A stretch of 51,537 nucleotides of DNA from contig NZMG01000046.1 in the NCBI GenBank assembly GCA_002694465.1, positions 1 to 51,537 of the forward strand. The letters are read 5' to 3'. The stretch comes from Flavobacteriaceae bacterium. Lineage in GTDB: Bacteria; Bacteroidota; Bacteroidia; Flavobacteriales; Flavobacteriaceae. The notes beneath the pieces were generated by a model that made no database searches, was not told the DNA's origin, and was given only the letters and a program-made list of their open reading frames with translations. This document shows, piece by piece, positions 16,689 to 25,553 of this stretch. The translations under genes and the position numbers were made by a program. Within the stretch, counting starts at the first letter, position 1, and the number at the start of each line of letters is the position of its first letter.

Positions 16689-18431
16689 TTAGTACTTGAT
16701 TACTTTTCTATTTATTCTTCCAAAATCACCTTCGAAAGAAACAAAAATAGTTCCGCTCCAAGTGGCATTTAAATCAAGGGTAATGATACCATTGCCATTT
16801 TCGATGGAAGATTGGTAAAGCTCTTGCCCGAGGACATTGTATATTTTTACATTGATAGGACCGTTAATTTGATTTAAATTGAAATTTACTTTGTCGTTTG
16901 TAGGATTAGGGTACGGACCAGAAATATTTTTTTCTGCCCAATCTTCAGTAGATAAAGATTCTAATGAAATTGTCCAGTAACCCTCGGGTGCCACAATGGG
17001 CCTAGCAAGCGTTTTCCCAGAGTTTGCTTCGGCTTCAATATAATATTCAATATTAATTTCGCTTGAGGGCATGGTAATTGAAGCGGTCCACGTATCATCA
17101 CTAACAAAAGACATGGCTGTTTCTGTAAAAGTTTCATTTCCAGTTTCTCTCCAAAAAACACTCGCTGTGTTTATTCCCGAAACATGTTTTATCATAGCAT
17201 CTAACTGCACCGTTGCATTAGGAGTTGATTCGCTTACTGGCTGGTGTACTATCCATAACGGCTCATCCACACCAATAGAATGGGTAATACAGTGAATGGC
17301 TCCCAAAGAAGCGATAAGATTTTCACCCGAGTTGTCAACGTCAATTCCCACGATATTGTACCCTGGAAGCATTTCCTGCCATTGCGCTAAGGCAGGCACA
17401 TCTACTTCGGGCCGATACGTAGGAACTAATACTGTTTTGTTTATAAAAACGGCATTGGTATAGGTTCTGTAATACCCTCCAGTATCTGGATAACTACCCG
17501 TAGTACTTGGAGGCGCATCAATCCATTTTACTTTGTAGGGTGTCCCAAAAGGAGATTGAAAATTATTTAATACGTAATTTATATTTTCTTCAATTTGTGG
17601 ACCATCTGCTACGCCCTCAGGATATTTACTAACCAATAATGTTTCCTCATCGAGCAGTTTCATGTGCATATCGATATGGTGAATAACATCATACGGAAGG
17701 ACATCCATTTTTATATAGCTCTCAATACCCATATAGAGATTCATAATAGCATCAATTTCCTCTTCTGTTTTAGTACTAACACCATATGGATTGCCAGCTT
17801 CGTTTTCATTTAATATTAAACTAGAAGCGAAGGCATTTCCCAAACCATCACTCATAAAATTACCCCCTGTGTTAACCAGGTCATTTGTTCCAGAAGTCGT
17901 TCCGTAGTAAGGGATTCCAACTAAGGCCGCATGAGCTTCGGGCATCACATCATCTAAGGGTCTAGGACGATTATAAATCCAATCTACCAAAGCCCTTTCA
18001 CCCACATCATCACTGTATATTGTATTCCCTGCGTAATCTCGAATCCAAATACTATTAAAAGGTTCGTCCATAAAGGTAACGTTGGTTAAATCGACTCCGT
18101 TAGAAGTTAAATAATTAGAAACCGATGTTTCATTCTGCGTCGTTATAATCACTTTACACTCCTGAATAGCCGCCTCTACAATTTGTCTTAAAATATTTGG
18201 ATAACTTGGTTCCCACGTAATAAGTAAATATTCAATTTCTTCCCATTCTGCCATCGTTCTTACGGGTCCCACTGGTGGATCGGTAACACGAGAACTCTTA
18301 AAATTAAATTCTGAAATAAGAGCCTTTTCGTTTTCCGTTAAGTTCTTCGGTAGAAATTCCTGTGCAGAAACAATGGTAACCGAAAGGAAAAAAGTAAAAA
18401 GAAGAATTATTTTTTGGTGAAAATTTTTCAT
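16689..18431 (-). CDS. Secreted peptidylarginine-deiminase-like protein with T9SS sorting domain
   Basis: A 580-residue member of the Porphyromonas-type peptidylarginine deiminase/agmatine deiminase family. It has a signal peptide (1-23), then a deiminase domain with Asp132 (IWIRDYAG), His252 and Asp254 (HHIDMHMKL), Asn326 (YTNAVFIN) and nucleophile Cys381 (GAIHCITHSIG), matching the known catalytic set. The segment YNRPRP (about 153-158) matches the arginine pair that binds the peptide C-terminus in P. gingivalis PPAD. An Ig-like region follows, then a T9SS type A tail (YPNPTNDKVNF to the end). So it is probably exported and converts C-terminal arginine to citrulline; free agmatine or arginine is an alternative substrate. 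Confidence 0.88.
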   Translation of the reverse strand: MKNFHQKIILLFTFFLSVTIVSAQEFLPKNLTENEKALISEFNFKSSRVTDPPVGPVRTMAEWEEIEYLLITWEPSYPNILRQIVEAAIQECKVIITTQNETSVSNYLTSNGVDLTNVTFMDEPFNSIWIRDYAGNTIYSDDVGERALVDWIYNRPRPLDDVMPEAHAALVGIPYYGTTSGTNDLVNTGGNFMSDGLGNAFASSLILNENEAGNPYGVSTKTEEEIDAIMNLYMGIESYIKMDVLPYDVIHHIDMHMKLLDEETLLVSKYPEGVADGPQIEENINYVLNNFQSPFGTPYKVKWIDAPPSTTGSYPDTGGYYRTYTNAVFINKTVLVPTYRPEVDVPALAQWQEMLPGYNIVGIDVDNSGENLIASLGAIHCITHSIGVDEPLWIVHQPVSESTPNATVQLDAMIKHVSGINTASVFWRETGNETFTETAMSFVSDDTWTASITMPSSEINIEYYIEAEANSGKTLARPIVAPEGYWTISLESLSTEDWAEKNISGPYPNPTNDKVNFNLNQINGPINVKIYNVLGQELYQSSIENGNGIITLDLNATWSGTIFVSFEGDFGRINRKVIKY

Positions 18432-18487
18432 TATAACATCGAGATTAGGTTACGAATATAGTGAAAATGACATTTTTATTAAGGTAT

Positions 18488-19135
18488 TTACCCCTTAAAA
18501 CCGAGTGCCTTTAAAAATTCCTCTCTTGGAATTTCTTCGGCACCCAAGCTGTGCAAGTGATTTGTATATACCTGACAATCAATTATTTTATAGTTTCTTT
18601 CTTTTAATTTTTCAATCAAAATGTAAAAGCCTACTTTGGATGCATTGCTTTCTTTAGTATACATACTTTCTCCACAAAACACTTTTTTTTCTGGCAGGTC
18701 AATTCCGTATAGTCCCCCAACAAGCTTTCCCTCCTTCCAAACCTCAACAGATTTTGCAAATCCCTTTTCGTGTAGTTCTTGATAGGCCGAAATCATTTCG
18801 GACGTAATCCAAGTGCCTCGTTGTCCTTTTCTTTTTACGGAAGCACATTGCTTTATCACTTCTGAAAAATTTTGATTGAAGGTAACCTGAAAGATATTGG
18901 AGTCAAGGACTTTTTTTAGACTTTTTGAAACTTTAAATCGCTCTGGAAATAAAACCATTCTTGGATCGGGACTCCACCATAAAATAGGTTGATCATCTTC
19001 AAACCAAGGAAAAATTCCAGAACGATAGGCCAACAATAATCTGTCTGAAGATAAATCTCCGCCTATGGCCAATAGTCCTTCCTTTGAAGCCTCTGTTACA
19101 GAGGGAAACCATAGCTGCGATGAAAGGTAAATCAT
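18488..19135 (-). CDS. aat: Leucyl/phenylalanyl-tRNA-protein transferase
   Basis: Aat adds Leu or Phe from charged tRNA to proteins with N-terminal Arg or Lys, marking them for ClpAP. The 215-residue protein has the family's core motifs: FPSVTEASKEGLLAIGGDLS, YRSGIFPWFEDDQPILWWSP near residues 37-56, RMVLFPE, GTWITSEMISAYQELHEKG, and GLYGIDLPEKKVFCGESMY. Length and motif order match the family. It lies alone between the deiminase and a fatty acid permease, all on the minus strand, with 186 bp upstream. Confidence 0.95.
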   Translation of the reverse strand: MIYLSSQLWFPSVTEASKEGLLAIGGDLSSDRLLLAYRSGIFPWFEDDQPILWWSPDPRMVLFPERFKVSKSLKKVLDSNIFQVTFNQNFSEVIKQCASVKRKGQRGTWITSEMISAYQELHEKGFAKSVEVWKEGKLVGGLYGIDLPEKKVFCGESMYTKESNASKVGFYILIEKLKERNYKIIDCQVYTNHLHSLGAEEIPREEFLKALGFKG

Positions 19136-19286
19136 TGTTTTTCAGACTAGAAATTTGTTAAATACTATTTTTCTGTTTTTAATCTTATACTTTTTGCCGA
19201 CATTTAAAAGCTTTTTTGAAACCAACTAAACTATTTGTTCGACTTTGTTGATTTTGAATATTCAAAAAAGCACCTAACCCAAAACT

Positions 19287-19315
19287 AACCTCGTTTATTA
19301 GCCATAAGCGAGGTT
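19287..19315 (-). terminator. Hairpin after the short-chain fatty acid permease
   Basis: An 11-bp stem with one G-T pair (19287-19297 with 19305-19315) and 7-nt loop. It follows the permease stop at 19322 on the minus strand. The minus-strand T-run is broken; the plus-strand T-run is better, but no plus-strand gene ends here. Confidence 0.5.
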
Positions 19316-19321
19316 TTTCCT

Positions 19322-20698
19322 TTAAAACAACAGCAAGCCTCCTATAAAAATAATAGCTCCTAGTACCATTACCATTAGGGTATAGGGTAAAATTTCATTC
19401 GCTTTTAACTTAGTAATCCCTAAAAGTGGCAATGCCCAAAAGGGCTGTAGCATATTGGTAAGCTGGTCTCCATACGCCAAGGCCATAATAGCCTTTGGCA
19501 AGGGCACTCCTAGTTGTAAGGCAGATTCTACCACAATAGGTCCTTGTACGGCCCACTGCCCTCCACCACTGGGTACAAAAATATTGACCAGTCCCGCGCT
19601 AAAAAAGGTGAAAATTGGAAGTGTTGTTTCGTTGGAAATAGACACAAAAAAGTTTGCGATTTCTACCACCATCCCACTATCTCGCATAATACCCATAATC
19701 CCAAAATACAATGGAAATTGAATTAAAATCCCCGAAGCTCCTTTTATTGCTTCTTCTACAGCACTTAAAAAGTTTGTAAAATTAACGTGAAGAATTAATG
19801 CTAAACCTAACATAAAAAAGTTAAGCATATTGGGTGTAATGATCCATTGCGAAAGCTCTTGAAAATATTGATAGAAAAACGCGATTAGAATTAAAACCCC
19901 AAAGCCAATTCCAAAAAATTTGGAGTGGTCTATTTTCTCAGCCCCTTTAGCATCATCCGTCACCGAGATTGGATTTTTATAAATGGGAAGATTAATTTTT
20001 GTGGCAGGTGCTTTGCGTGCTATAAAACGTAAAAAAAGCGGTACTGTGATTAAAATAATTCCAAAAATTATCAAATTGGAGGTGCTAAAAACGGTATCGC
20101 TATACGGGATAAGGTCTGGAATTTGAGCACTTAGTTTTGCATCTCCAATGCCAGTCATAAAACTAGCTAAATGACCACTTTCGCTTACTTTGGTAGGTGC
20201 CGACCCACTAATACCGCCATGCCAAATCATAAACCCCGCATAGGCTGAGGCTCCCACCAACGGATAATTAATAGAGAAACCCTTTGCTTGAGCGGCTTCG
20301 GCTACTTTTCGAGCTAAAATAGCACCAAAAATTAAGCCTAATCCCCAATTAAAAAAACACACCAACATGGTGCTTACACTAACCAAAACCACTGCATTTT
20401 GGGTATTAGACACAAAGGATGTAAGTCTATTGATAAGAGCATTCATCGGGTTGCTTAGCACCAAAATATGCCCTAAGACTAAAATTAGCATCATTTGGTA
20501 GGCAAATACCAATAAGGATTGATTCCAGATTCCGTTTTCCCAATAGGAGAGTAAGGCTAAGAAATGGTTTTGGTCCTGAGGGCCTTCTGTAAAAAGCAGT
20601 GCCATGACCAAGGTAATCCCCGTTAAAATAATGGCGATAGCAAAAGGAGAGGGTAAAAACCGCTTAAATAAAATTTCGATGGATTGGGTGATATTCAT
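19322..20698 (-). CDS. Short-chain fatty acid permease (AtoE-like)
   Basis: A 458-residue inner-membrane protein with about ten to twelve hydrophobic helices. It has FLPSPFAIAIILTGITLVMA at the N-terminus, GASAYAGFMIWHGGISGSAP in the middle, and FVPSGGGQWAVQGP plus AYGDQLTNMLQPFWALPLLG near the C-terminus. These motifs belong to the AtoE/TIGR00366 short-chain fatty acid transporter family, which in E. coli imports butyrate and related acids. No ato or thiolase genes lie next to it, so the substrate is inferred from family only. It has hairpins on both sides. Confidence 0.87.
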   Translation of the reverse strand: MNITQSIEILFKRFLPSPFAIAIILTGITLVMALLFTEGPQDQNHFLALLSYWENGIWNQSLLVFAYQMMLILVLGHILVLSNPMNALINRLTSFVSNTQNAVVLVSVSTMLVCFFNWGLGLIFGAILARKVAEAAQAKGFSINYPLVGASAYAGFMIWHGGISGSAPTKVSESGHLASFMTGIGDAKLSAQIPDLIPYSDTVFSTSNLIIFGIILITVPLFLRFIARKAPATKINLPIYKNPISVTDDAKGAEKIDHSKFFGIGFGVLILIAFFYQYFQELSQWIITPNMLNFFMLGLALILHVNFTNFLSAVEEAIKGASGILIQFPLYFGIMGIMRDSGMVVEIANFFVSISNETTLPIFTFFSAGLVNIFVPSGGGQWAVQGPIVVESALQLGVPLPKAIMALAYGDQLTNMLQPFWALPLLGITKLKANEILPYTLMVMVLGAIIFIGGLLLF

Positions 20699-20702
20699 CT
20701 TT

Positions 20703-20742
20703 AAAAATAAAAAAACTGCTTTATTAAACCATAATAAAGCAG
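20703..20742 (-). terminator. Intrinsic terminator after the FG-GAP protein gene
   Basis: An 11-bp stem (20716-20726 with 20732-20742) and 5-nt loop, followed on the minus strand by a long T-rich run (20703-20715). It lies 22 nt past the stop at 20765. Confidence 0.85.
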
Positions 20743-20764
20743 CTTTAAAATAAAATATAAAAAG

Positions 20765-22120
20765 TTATTCTTTCATAATCTTTTCGATCACTTTTCCTTT
20801 CTCTGTTTGTATCTCCACCAGTAACAAACCGCTTGGTAAAGTAGCAATGGAAACCTCATTAAACCGCTCTGTAACCTCAAGTAGTTTTTTTCCTAAAAGG
20901 GAGAAAATAATTACTTTTTGTAACGCAACAGGACTTTCTATAATTAAGACCTCCTTTGCTGGGTTGGGATACACTTTTAAACCCGGTATTAAAAATGTAT
21001 CTGTACTTAAAATGGTAAGGTTTTCATACCAAGCGATGGTGTCATCATTTTGAGAGGAAGAAATTACGTCCATATCACCATCATTATCAATCTCATTAAC
21101 AAATACACAATTAGCACCTAAAAGTGTATTGATTATAATTTGTTGGGGACCAAAATTACCTTGTCCATCAAGATTCTTGTGCCAAGCAATTTTTCCATCT
21201 ACTGCAGATGCAGACAAAACATCCAAATGAGTATCTTTATCTATATCAGCTATAAATAATGATATAGGAGTATCTGTTTCTAAGGTAATAATATTTTCGT
21301 CTCCAAAATTTCCCAAACCGTCCAGATTCTCAAACCATGCAACTTTGTTTTCAGCATTTGTAGCAGCTACTACATCATTGTCTAGATCTCCGTCAAGATC
21401 TGCAACATATATAGCCTGTACAGTGGAGGCACTACCTACAATTACCTTTTGTGTGCCAAAGCTTCCTTGTCCATCTAGGTTCTCGTACCAAGAAACAGTT
21501 ACCGAACCCGAAGAGGATGACACCACATCTAGATCATTATCCCCATCCATATCTATTGCCATGACAGAGCGTGCATTGGGTAGGGAAGCATTTATAGTCT
21601 TTTTTGCACTAAAGTTCCCATTACTATCTAAATTCTCAAACCATGCGAGTCCAGATGACTCACTTCCACAAATCACATCCATATCTCCATCGCCATCTAT
21701 GTCATTTGCGATAACAGCATAAGGACCATCCAGTTCATTTGTAATAATTATTTTAGAACCAAATGCTCCTAACCCATCTAAATTTTTATACCATACCAAT
21801 TCATCTATAAATAGGCCTGTTGCCAGAATATCCATATCAATATCCCCATCAAGATCTGCCGCAAAAATAAATTTGGGTTGATTCAAATCGGCAATAAGTT
21901 GCTGTGACCCAAAAGTACCATCCCCTAAGTTTTTGTACCAAGTAAGATTGCTTCCAAATTTATTGGCGGACATGACATCTGCAAATAAATCCCCATCAAG
22001 ATCTGCAACAAAAACGGATTGAGGCCCGTCGCCATCAGTAGAAATTATTTGCTGTGGGCCAAAAGTTTGTGCATTAGTTATAATACTAAATACAAAAAAT
22101 AGATATAAAAAATTACTCAT
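20765..22120 (-). CDS. Secreted FG-GAP/VCBS repeat protein with T9SS sorting domain
   Basis: A 451-residue protein with a signal peptide (about 1-17), seven FG-GAP/VCBS-type repeats of about 48 residues, and a T9SS type A tail starting near PGLKVYPNPAKEV. Each repeat holds an Asp-rich calcium-loop motif such as ADLDGDLFADV, NDIDGDGDMDVI or ADIDKDTHLDVL, followed by AWYENLDG or a variant. The repeats should form a single beta-propeller. It is expected to be exported by T9SS and attached to the cell surface or released. No enzyme domain is present; adhesion or polymer binding is a guess. A detached sorting-tail-like fragment lies immediately upstream. Confidence 0.88.
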   Translation of the reverse strand: MSNFLYLFFVFSIITNAQTFGPQQIISTDGDGPQSVFVADLDGDLFADVMSANKFGSNLTWYKNLGDGTFGSQQLIADLNQPKFIFAADLDGDIDMDILATGLFIDELVWYKNLDGLGAFGSKIIITNELDGPYAVIANDIDGDGDMDVICGSESSGLAWFENLDSNGNFSAKKTINASLPNARSVMAIDMDGDNDLDVVSSSSGSVTVSWYENLDGQGSFGTQKVIVGSASTVQAIYVADLDGDLDNDVVAATNAENKVAWFENLDGLGNFGDENIITLETDTPISLFIADIDKDTHLDVLSASAVDGKIAWHKNLDGQGNFGPQQIIINTLLGANCVFVNEIDNDGDMDVISSSQNDDTIAWYENLTILSTDTFLIPGLKVYPNPAKEVLIIESPVALQKVIIFSLLGKKLLEVTERFNEVSIATLPSGLLLVEIQTEKGKVIEKIMKE

Positions 22121-22124
22121 TATT

Positions 22125-22319
22125 CTATTTTAAAATTATGGTTTCTTGAATTGCACCATCAATGTACACTTTCTCAATTTTATAAAGCCCTAGGTCTAGA
22201 TTGTTAATAAGATTAGGGTTATTAATAGCTGTGGAATCTTGTGGTGTTACCGTAATATTATTATTAAATATTGTAACTATATGATTTATTATTAAGACTT
22301 TAGGAATTAGTATCTCAAA
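22125..22319 (-). pseudogene. Orphan open segment resembling the end of a secreted protein
   Basis: Between the DUF3127 stop and the FG-GAP start, one minus-strand frame is open for 64 codons but has no usable ATG; an in-frame TAG at 22320-22322 precedes it. The predicted peptide includes KVLIINHIVTIFNNN, NNLDLGLYKIEKVY and the ending GAIQETIILK. The GLYKIEKVYIDG-type ending is reminiscent of a T9SS sorting-domain C-terminus. It may be the leftover 3' end of a deleted secreted-protein gene. It could equally be a chance open frame in AT-rich DNA. Confidence 0.35.
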
Positions 22320-22329
22320 CTAAAGAAAT

Positions 22330-22704
22330 TTAAAAAGGCAAATCATCGTGATCCTCTTCGTTAAAATCGGATATAGGCTCAAAAGCATCTTCGGCAGGCA
22401 TAGGAGGCATATTTCCCGTAGGAGCATTATCTAGATTTTCAATGCGCCATCCTTGTATAGAGTTAAAGTACTTAGTTTCGCCTTGAGGATTCACCCATTC
22501 ACGACCTCGTAAATTAATACTCACTTTTACCGTTTGCCCTACTTGATAGTTGTTTAATAAATCGGTTTTGTCTTGCACAAACTCGATCATAATATGTTGT
22601 GGATACTGTTCCTCTGTGGTAACCACAAGCTCTCTTTTTCTAAAGCCATTACTTCCAAAAGTTTGTGTTTCTCCTATTAATTTTATTTTTCCTTGTACTT
22701 CCAT
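22330..22704 (-). CDS. DUF3127 OB-fold-like protein with an SSB-type acidic tail
   Basis: A 124-residue protein starting MEVQGKIKLIGETQTFGSNG, with FRKRELVVTTEEQYPQHIMI, DKTDLLNNYQVGQTVKVSIN and LRGREWVNPQGETKYFNSIQ. These are the marks of DUF3127, a Bacteroidota family with a single-stranded-DNA-binding (OB) fold appearance. A flexible Pro/Asp-rich stretch follows from about residue 93, and the protein ends in HDDLPF. The SSB in this window ends in DDDLPF, so the last residues match the tip by which SSB recruits repair proteins. Binding to DNA or RNA is inferred. It follows the flavin reductase gene by 24 bp. Confidence 0.85.
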   Translation of the reverse strand: MEVQGKIKLIGETQTFGSNGFRKRELVVTTEEQYPQHIMIEFVQDKTDLLNNYQVGQTVKVSINLRGREWVNPQGETKYFNSIQGWRIENLDNAPTGNMPPMPAEDAFEPISDFNEEDHDDLPF

Positions 22705-22728
22705 CTCTTTTTTTAAATTTAAATCTAC

Positions 22729-23559
22729 TTAATTTATTAGTTCATTCCAGGCTGCCGAGAGATTTCCCTCTGTAAGCAACCTGTGTGCATTTTTGTGTTT
22801 TTCTTCTGAAAAAGAAGCCTTTTGTGCTCCTTGAGGGAGTGCTTCAACATTGGCCAACATCCCCAAATCGTTACCTGTTAAAATGGTGCTATTTCTAATG
22901 GCTTCAGGTAAAGCATCTACGCCAATTCCCATCGTTTGAAGCGGCTTGGGAACTTCAAAAATCCCTTCTTTGGCACGTGAATACCAATTTCCACCCATTC
23001 GGGCCACCGTATCAATTTTAAAGGGGTCTATTTTTCCTTCGGCATCGAGAATCGTTTCATTTATGTGTAGCTTTACTACTTCGGCAATAATTAAATTTCC
23101 TGCTCCGCCTTCTTCCCCCAACGCAATTACATCCTTTACTTTACATTCAAATTGCACAGGAGCTTCCGCCACTCTAGGTGGCTTCACCAGTCCTGAAGGA
23201 ATTTCAGTAAATCCTGCTTTTATAAATTCGTTTACTCCTTTGGGATATTCGGTAGAAGAGAGGCTCATTTGTTGCACCATCGCATAGCTCACAACATTAA
23301 TGACCACTTCCTTGGTTTCCAATACATTCTCCAAGGTATGTTTTACAGTATTATCACGCACTCTGCGGGCAGGAGAAAACACCATAATGGGTGGTTTTGC
23401 ACTAAAAACATTAAAAAAGCTATAGGGAGATAAATTTACATTCCCATGTACATCTATAGTACTTGCAAAGCAAATGGGACGAGGTGAAACAGCACCCAAT
23501 AAATACCCGTGCAATTGTGCCGTTGAAATATCTTTTGGAGAAATACTTAGCATAGCCAC
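22729..23559 (-). CDS. Flavin reductase family protein (FMN-binding split barrel)
   Basis: A 276-residue protein of the flavin reductase/DIM6-NTAB family, which uses NAD(P)H to reduce FMN or carries FMN itself. Motifs include GAVSPRPICFASTIDVHGN near residues 22-40 and NLSPYSFFNVFSAKPPIMVF near 42-61, which form the FMN site, then RRVRDNTVKHTLEN. The sequence reads well from the first or the second Met (MAMLSISPKD). It is transcribed away from the sensor kinase gene and is followed by the DUF3127 gene. The partner oxygenase, if any, is not in the window. Confidence 0.87.
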   Translation of the reverse strand: MAMLSISPKDISTAQLHGYLLGAVSPRPICFASTIDVHGNVNLSPYSFFNVFSAKPPIMVFSPARRVRDNTVKHTLENVLETKEVVINVVSYAMVQQMSLSSTEYPKGVNEFIKAGFTEIPSGLVKPPRVAEAPVQFECKVKDVIALGEEGGAGNLIIAEVVKLHINETILDAEGKIDPFKIDTVARMGGNWYSRAKEGIFEVPKPLQTMGIGVDALPEAIRNSTILTGNDLGMLANVEALPQGAQKASFSEEKHKNAHRLLTEGNLSAAWNELIN

Positions 23560-23670
23560 AAATGTATTGTAAACTGTAAAGTCTTAAAAATTTAAGTGTA
23601 CAATAATATTAACATAAATCCATTATATTTAAACCTGCCTAATAGAAATAAGGCTCACAAAAACTTCTAT

Positions 23671-24825
23671 ATGCCCAATAAAATTGCGCTCACTCGTTGG
23701 TTCTTTCTTTTAACCTCTGTGGTTATTATTAGTTTGATTTTATGGAATACCTATCAATTTTTTACGCAACTTAAAGAAAATGAGCGTAACAAAATGACTA
23801 TTTGGGCGGCTGCCTTTCAGGAATTTCAAGAAGTTGAAATCACCAACAAAGATTGGAATAGTAAGCTAATATTAAGTGTGTTGCAAAGTAATACGACCAC
23901 GCCCATGATTTTGCACACACATAAAGAAGATAAATACGATGTCAATAATTTAGATTCTTTACTTATTAAAGATCCTGAAAAGCGAGATAGGCTTATTGAG
24001 CAGTTTAAGAGTGAATATATGCCCATTGAAATTATGTATAAGGACACTGTGTTGCAAACTATTTACTATGGCAATTCTCCTATAATCAATAAAATTAAAT
24101 ATTATCCAGCGGCGCTTATTGTTATCATTTTGTTGTTCTTTTTAGCTATTTACTTTTTTTATCAAACTTCGAAGTCTGCCGAACAAAACAAACTCTGGGC
24201 GGGAATGGCAAAAGAAACAGCCCATCAAATTGGGACTCCTCTATCCTCTTTAACAGGTTGGACTGAAATTTTAAAAGAAGAAAAAGTAAATCCCGAATAT
24301 ATCACCGAAATAGACAAAGATATTTCTCGTTTAAAAACCATCACCGAACGGTTTTCAAAAATTGGTTCTATTCCAAAACTCGAAAATTGTGATTTGGTGT
24401 TTGAAACACAACAAAGCTTCGATTATTTAAAGAGTAGAAGCTCAAAACTTATTAAATTCGAGATTAAAATCCCAAAAGAACCCATTTATGTAGACCTTAA
24501 TCCCCAACTCTATGGTTGGACCATTGAAAATTTATTCAAAAATAGTATTGATGCTATGAGAGGGCAAGGGAAAATAACCTTGGAAATAATTCAAGAACCT
24601 AAAAAAGCCTTGATACGAATATCAGATTCAGGTAAAGGAATTCCAAAAAGGGATTTTAAAAAAATATTCAATCCTGGCTATACCACCAAAAAGCGTGGAT
24701 GGGGATTGGGACTTTCGCTTGCAAAAAGAATTATTCAAGACTATCACAAGGGAAAAATTTACGTGCTAAAAAGTGTAAAAAATGAAGGAACTACCTTCGA
24801 AATCTCGTTACCCAAATCTTCATAA
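23671..24825 (+). CDS. Membrane sensor histidine kinase
   Basis: A 384-residue kinase. It has TM helices near residues 9-28 and 146-168 around a periplasmic sensor region of about 115 residues, a dimerisation helix with phospho-acceptor His185 in KETAHQIGTPLSSL, the N box ENLFKNSIDAM, the G1 box ISDSGKGIPK, and the G2 box KKRGWGLGLSLAKRI. The frame is open from 23596; I start at the ATG at 23671 (MPNKIALTRW) because the longer N-terminus breaks the usual TM start. No response regulator is adjacent, so it is an orphan kinase here. The gene abuts the next one without a gap (TAA then ATG), so they are co-transcribed. Confidence 0.9.
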   Translation: MPNKIALTRWFFLLTSVVIISLILWNTYQFFTQLKENERNKMTIWAAAFQEFQEVEITNKDWNSKLILSVLQSNTTTPMILHTHKEDKYDVNNLDSLLIKDPEKRDRLIEQFKSEYMPIEIMYKDTVLQTIYYGNSPIINKIKYYPAALIVIILLFFLAIYFFYQTSKSAEQNKLWAGMAKETAHQIGTPLSSLTGWTEILKEEKVNPEYITEIDKDISRLKTITERFSKIGSIPKLENCDLVFETQQSFDYLKSRSSKLIKFEIKIPKEPIYVDLNPQLYGWTIENLFKNSIDAMRGQGKITLEIIQEPKKALIRISDSGKGIPKRDFKKIFNPGYTTKKRGWGLGLSLAKRIIQDYHKGKIYVLKSVKNEGTTFEISLPKSS

Positions 24826-25167
24826 ATGATTACAAAAAAACACTTATTACATACGGCAAAAATCAATAATAATTGTCCAGAATGCTTTTCTACCGAAGGC
24901 TTAGAATTTTCTTTTTCGCAAGAAGAAAGAGAAAATAAATTATATAGTAAAGCAAGTAGTGATGTTGAAGAAGTCCTTTTTTGCCATAACTGCCAGCACA
25001 CTATCTACCCAGTAAATTGGACTGAAGATATAGAGCGGGTATATGAATACCACAAAAAATTAGCCACTCCCAAAAACACTTCCTTTAAACTGAAGCCTTT
25101 GGCAATTATTATCATCGTTTCAGATATAATCGCTATTGGAGCTTTGGTCTACTTCTTTAGTAGTTAA
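24826..25167 (+). CDS. Zinc-ribbon protein with C-terminal membrane anchor
   Basis: A 113-residue protein with two CxxC knuckles, C17/C20 (NNCPECFST) and C53/C56 (LFCHNCQHT), a typical zinc-ribbon spacing, and one C-terminal TM helix (about 90-111). The ribbon probably faces the cytoplasm. It starts on the base after the kinase stop, so it is almost surely translated with it and may be a membrane partner of that kinase. I do not recognise a named family. Its stop shares four bases (TTAA) with the convergent HIT gene. Confidence 0.72.
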   Translation: MITKKHLLHTAKINNNCPECFSTEGLEFSFSQEERENKLYSKASSDVEEVLFCHNCQHTIYPVNWTEDIERVYEYHKKLATPKNTSFKLKPLAIIIIVSDIIAIGALVYFFSS

Positions 25168-25553
25168 AGATTCGTCTGGATTTTTACAGCGAGTTCATTC
25201 ATAGCTTCAGCATTCATAGCTACTTTATGCTGAAACGTCATATCACGCATTTCATTAATAGGAATTAAATGCACGTGCACATGCGGTACTTCGAGCCCTA
25301 CAACAGACATCCCTATTCGTTTACAATCGACCGATTTTTCTAAAGCTTTTGCAACTTTGTAGGAGAATTTCATCAAGGCTTGATAATGGCTTTCTTCCAT
25401 ATCAAAAATCTTATTAATCTCTTTTTTAGGAACACAAAGTGTATGCCCTTTTGCATTAGGGTTAATATCCAAAAAAGCAATAAAATCCTTATCCTCTGCC
25501 ACTTTGTAACAAGGAATTTCTCCATTGATTATTTTGGTGAATATAGACGCCAC
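25164..25553 (-). CDS. HIT family protein (nucleotide hydrolase/transferase)
   Basis: A 129-residue histidine-triad protein with the catalytic motif HVHVHLIP at residues 91-98, preceded by GHTLCVPKKEI near 36-46. HIT proteins of this branch hydrolyse nucleoside phosphoramidates or related nucleotides. The start is GTG (25551-25553), overlapping the greA TAG stop by one base (TAGTG). No ATG is available nearby in frame, so coupling to greA translation is likely. The substrate is not known. Confidence 0.93.
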   Translation of the reverse strand: MASIFTKIINGEIPCYKVAEDKDFIAFLDINPNAKGHTLCVPKKEINKIFDMEESHYQALMKFSYKVAKALEKSVDCKRIGMSVVGLEVPHVHVHLIPINEMRDMTFQHKVAMNAEAMNELAVKIQTNL

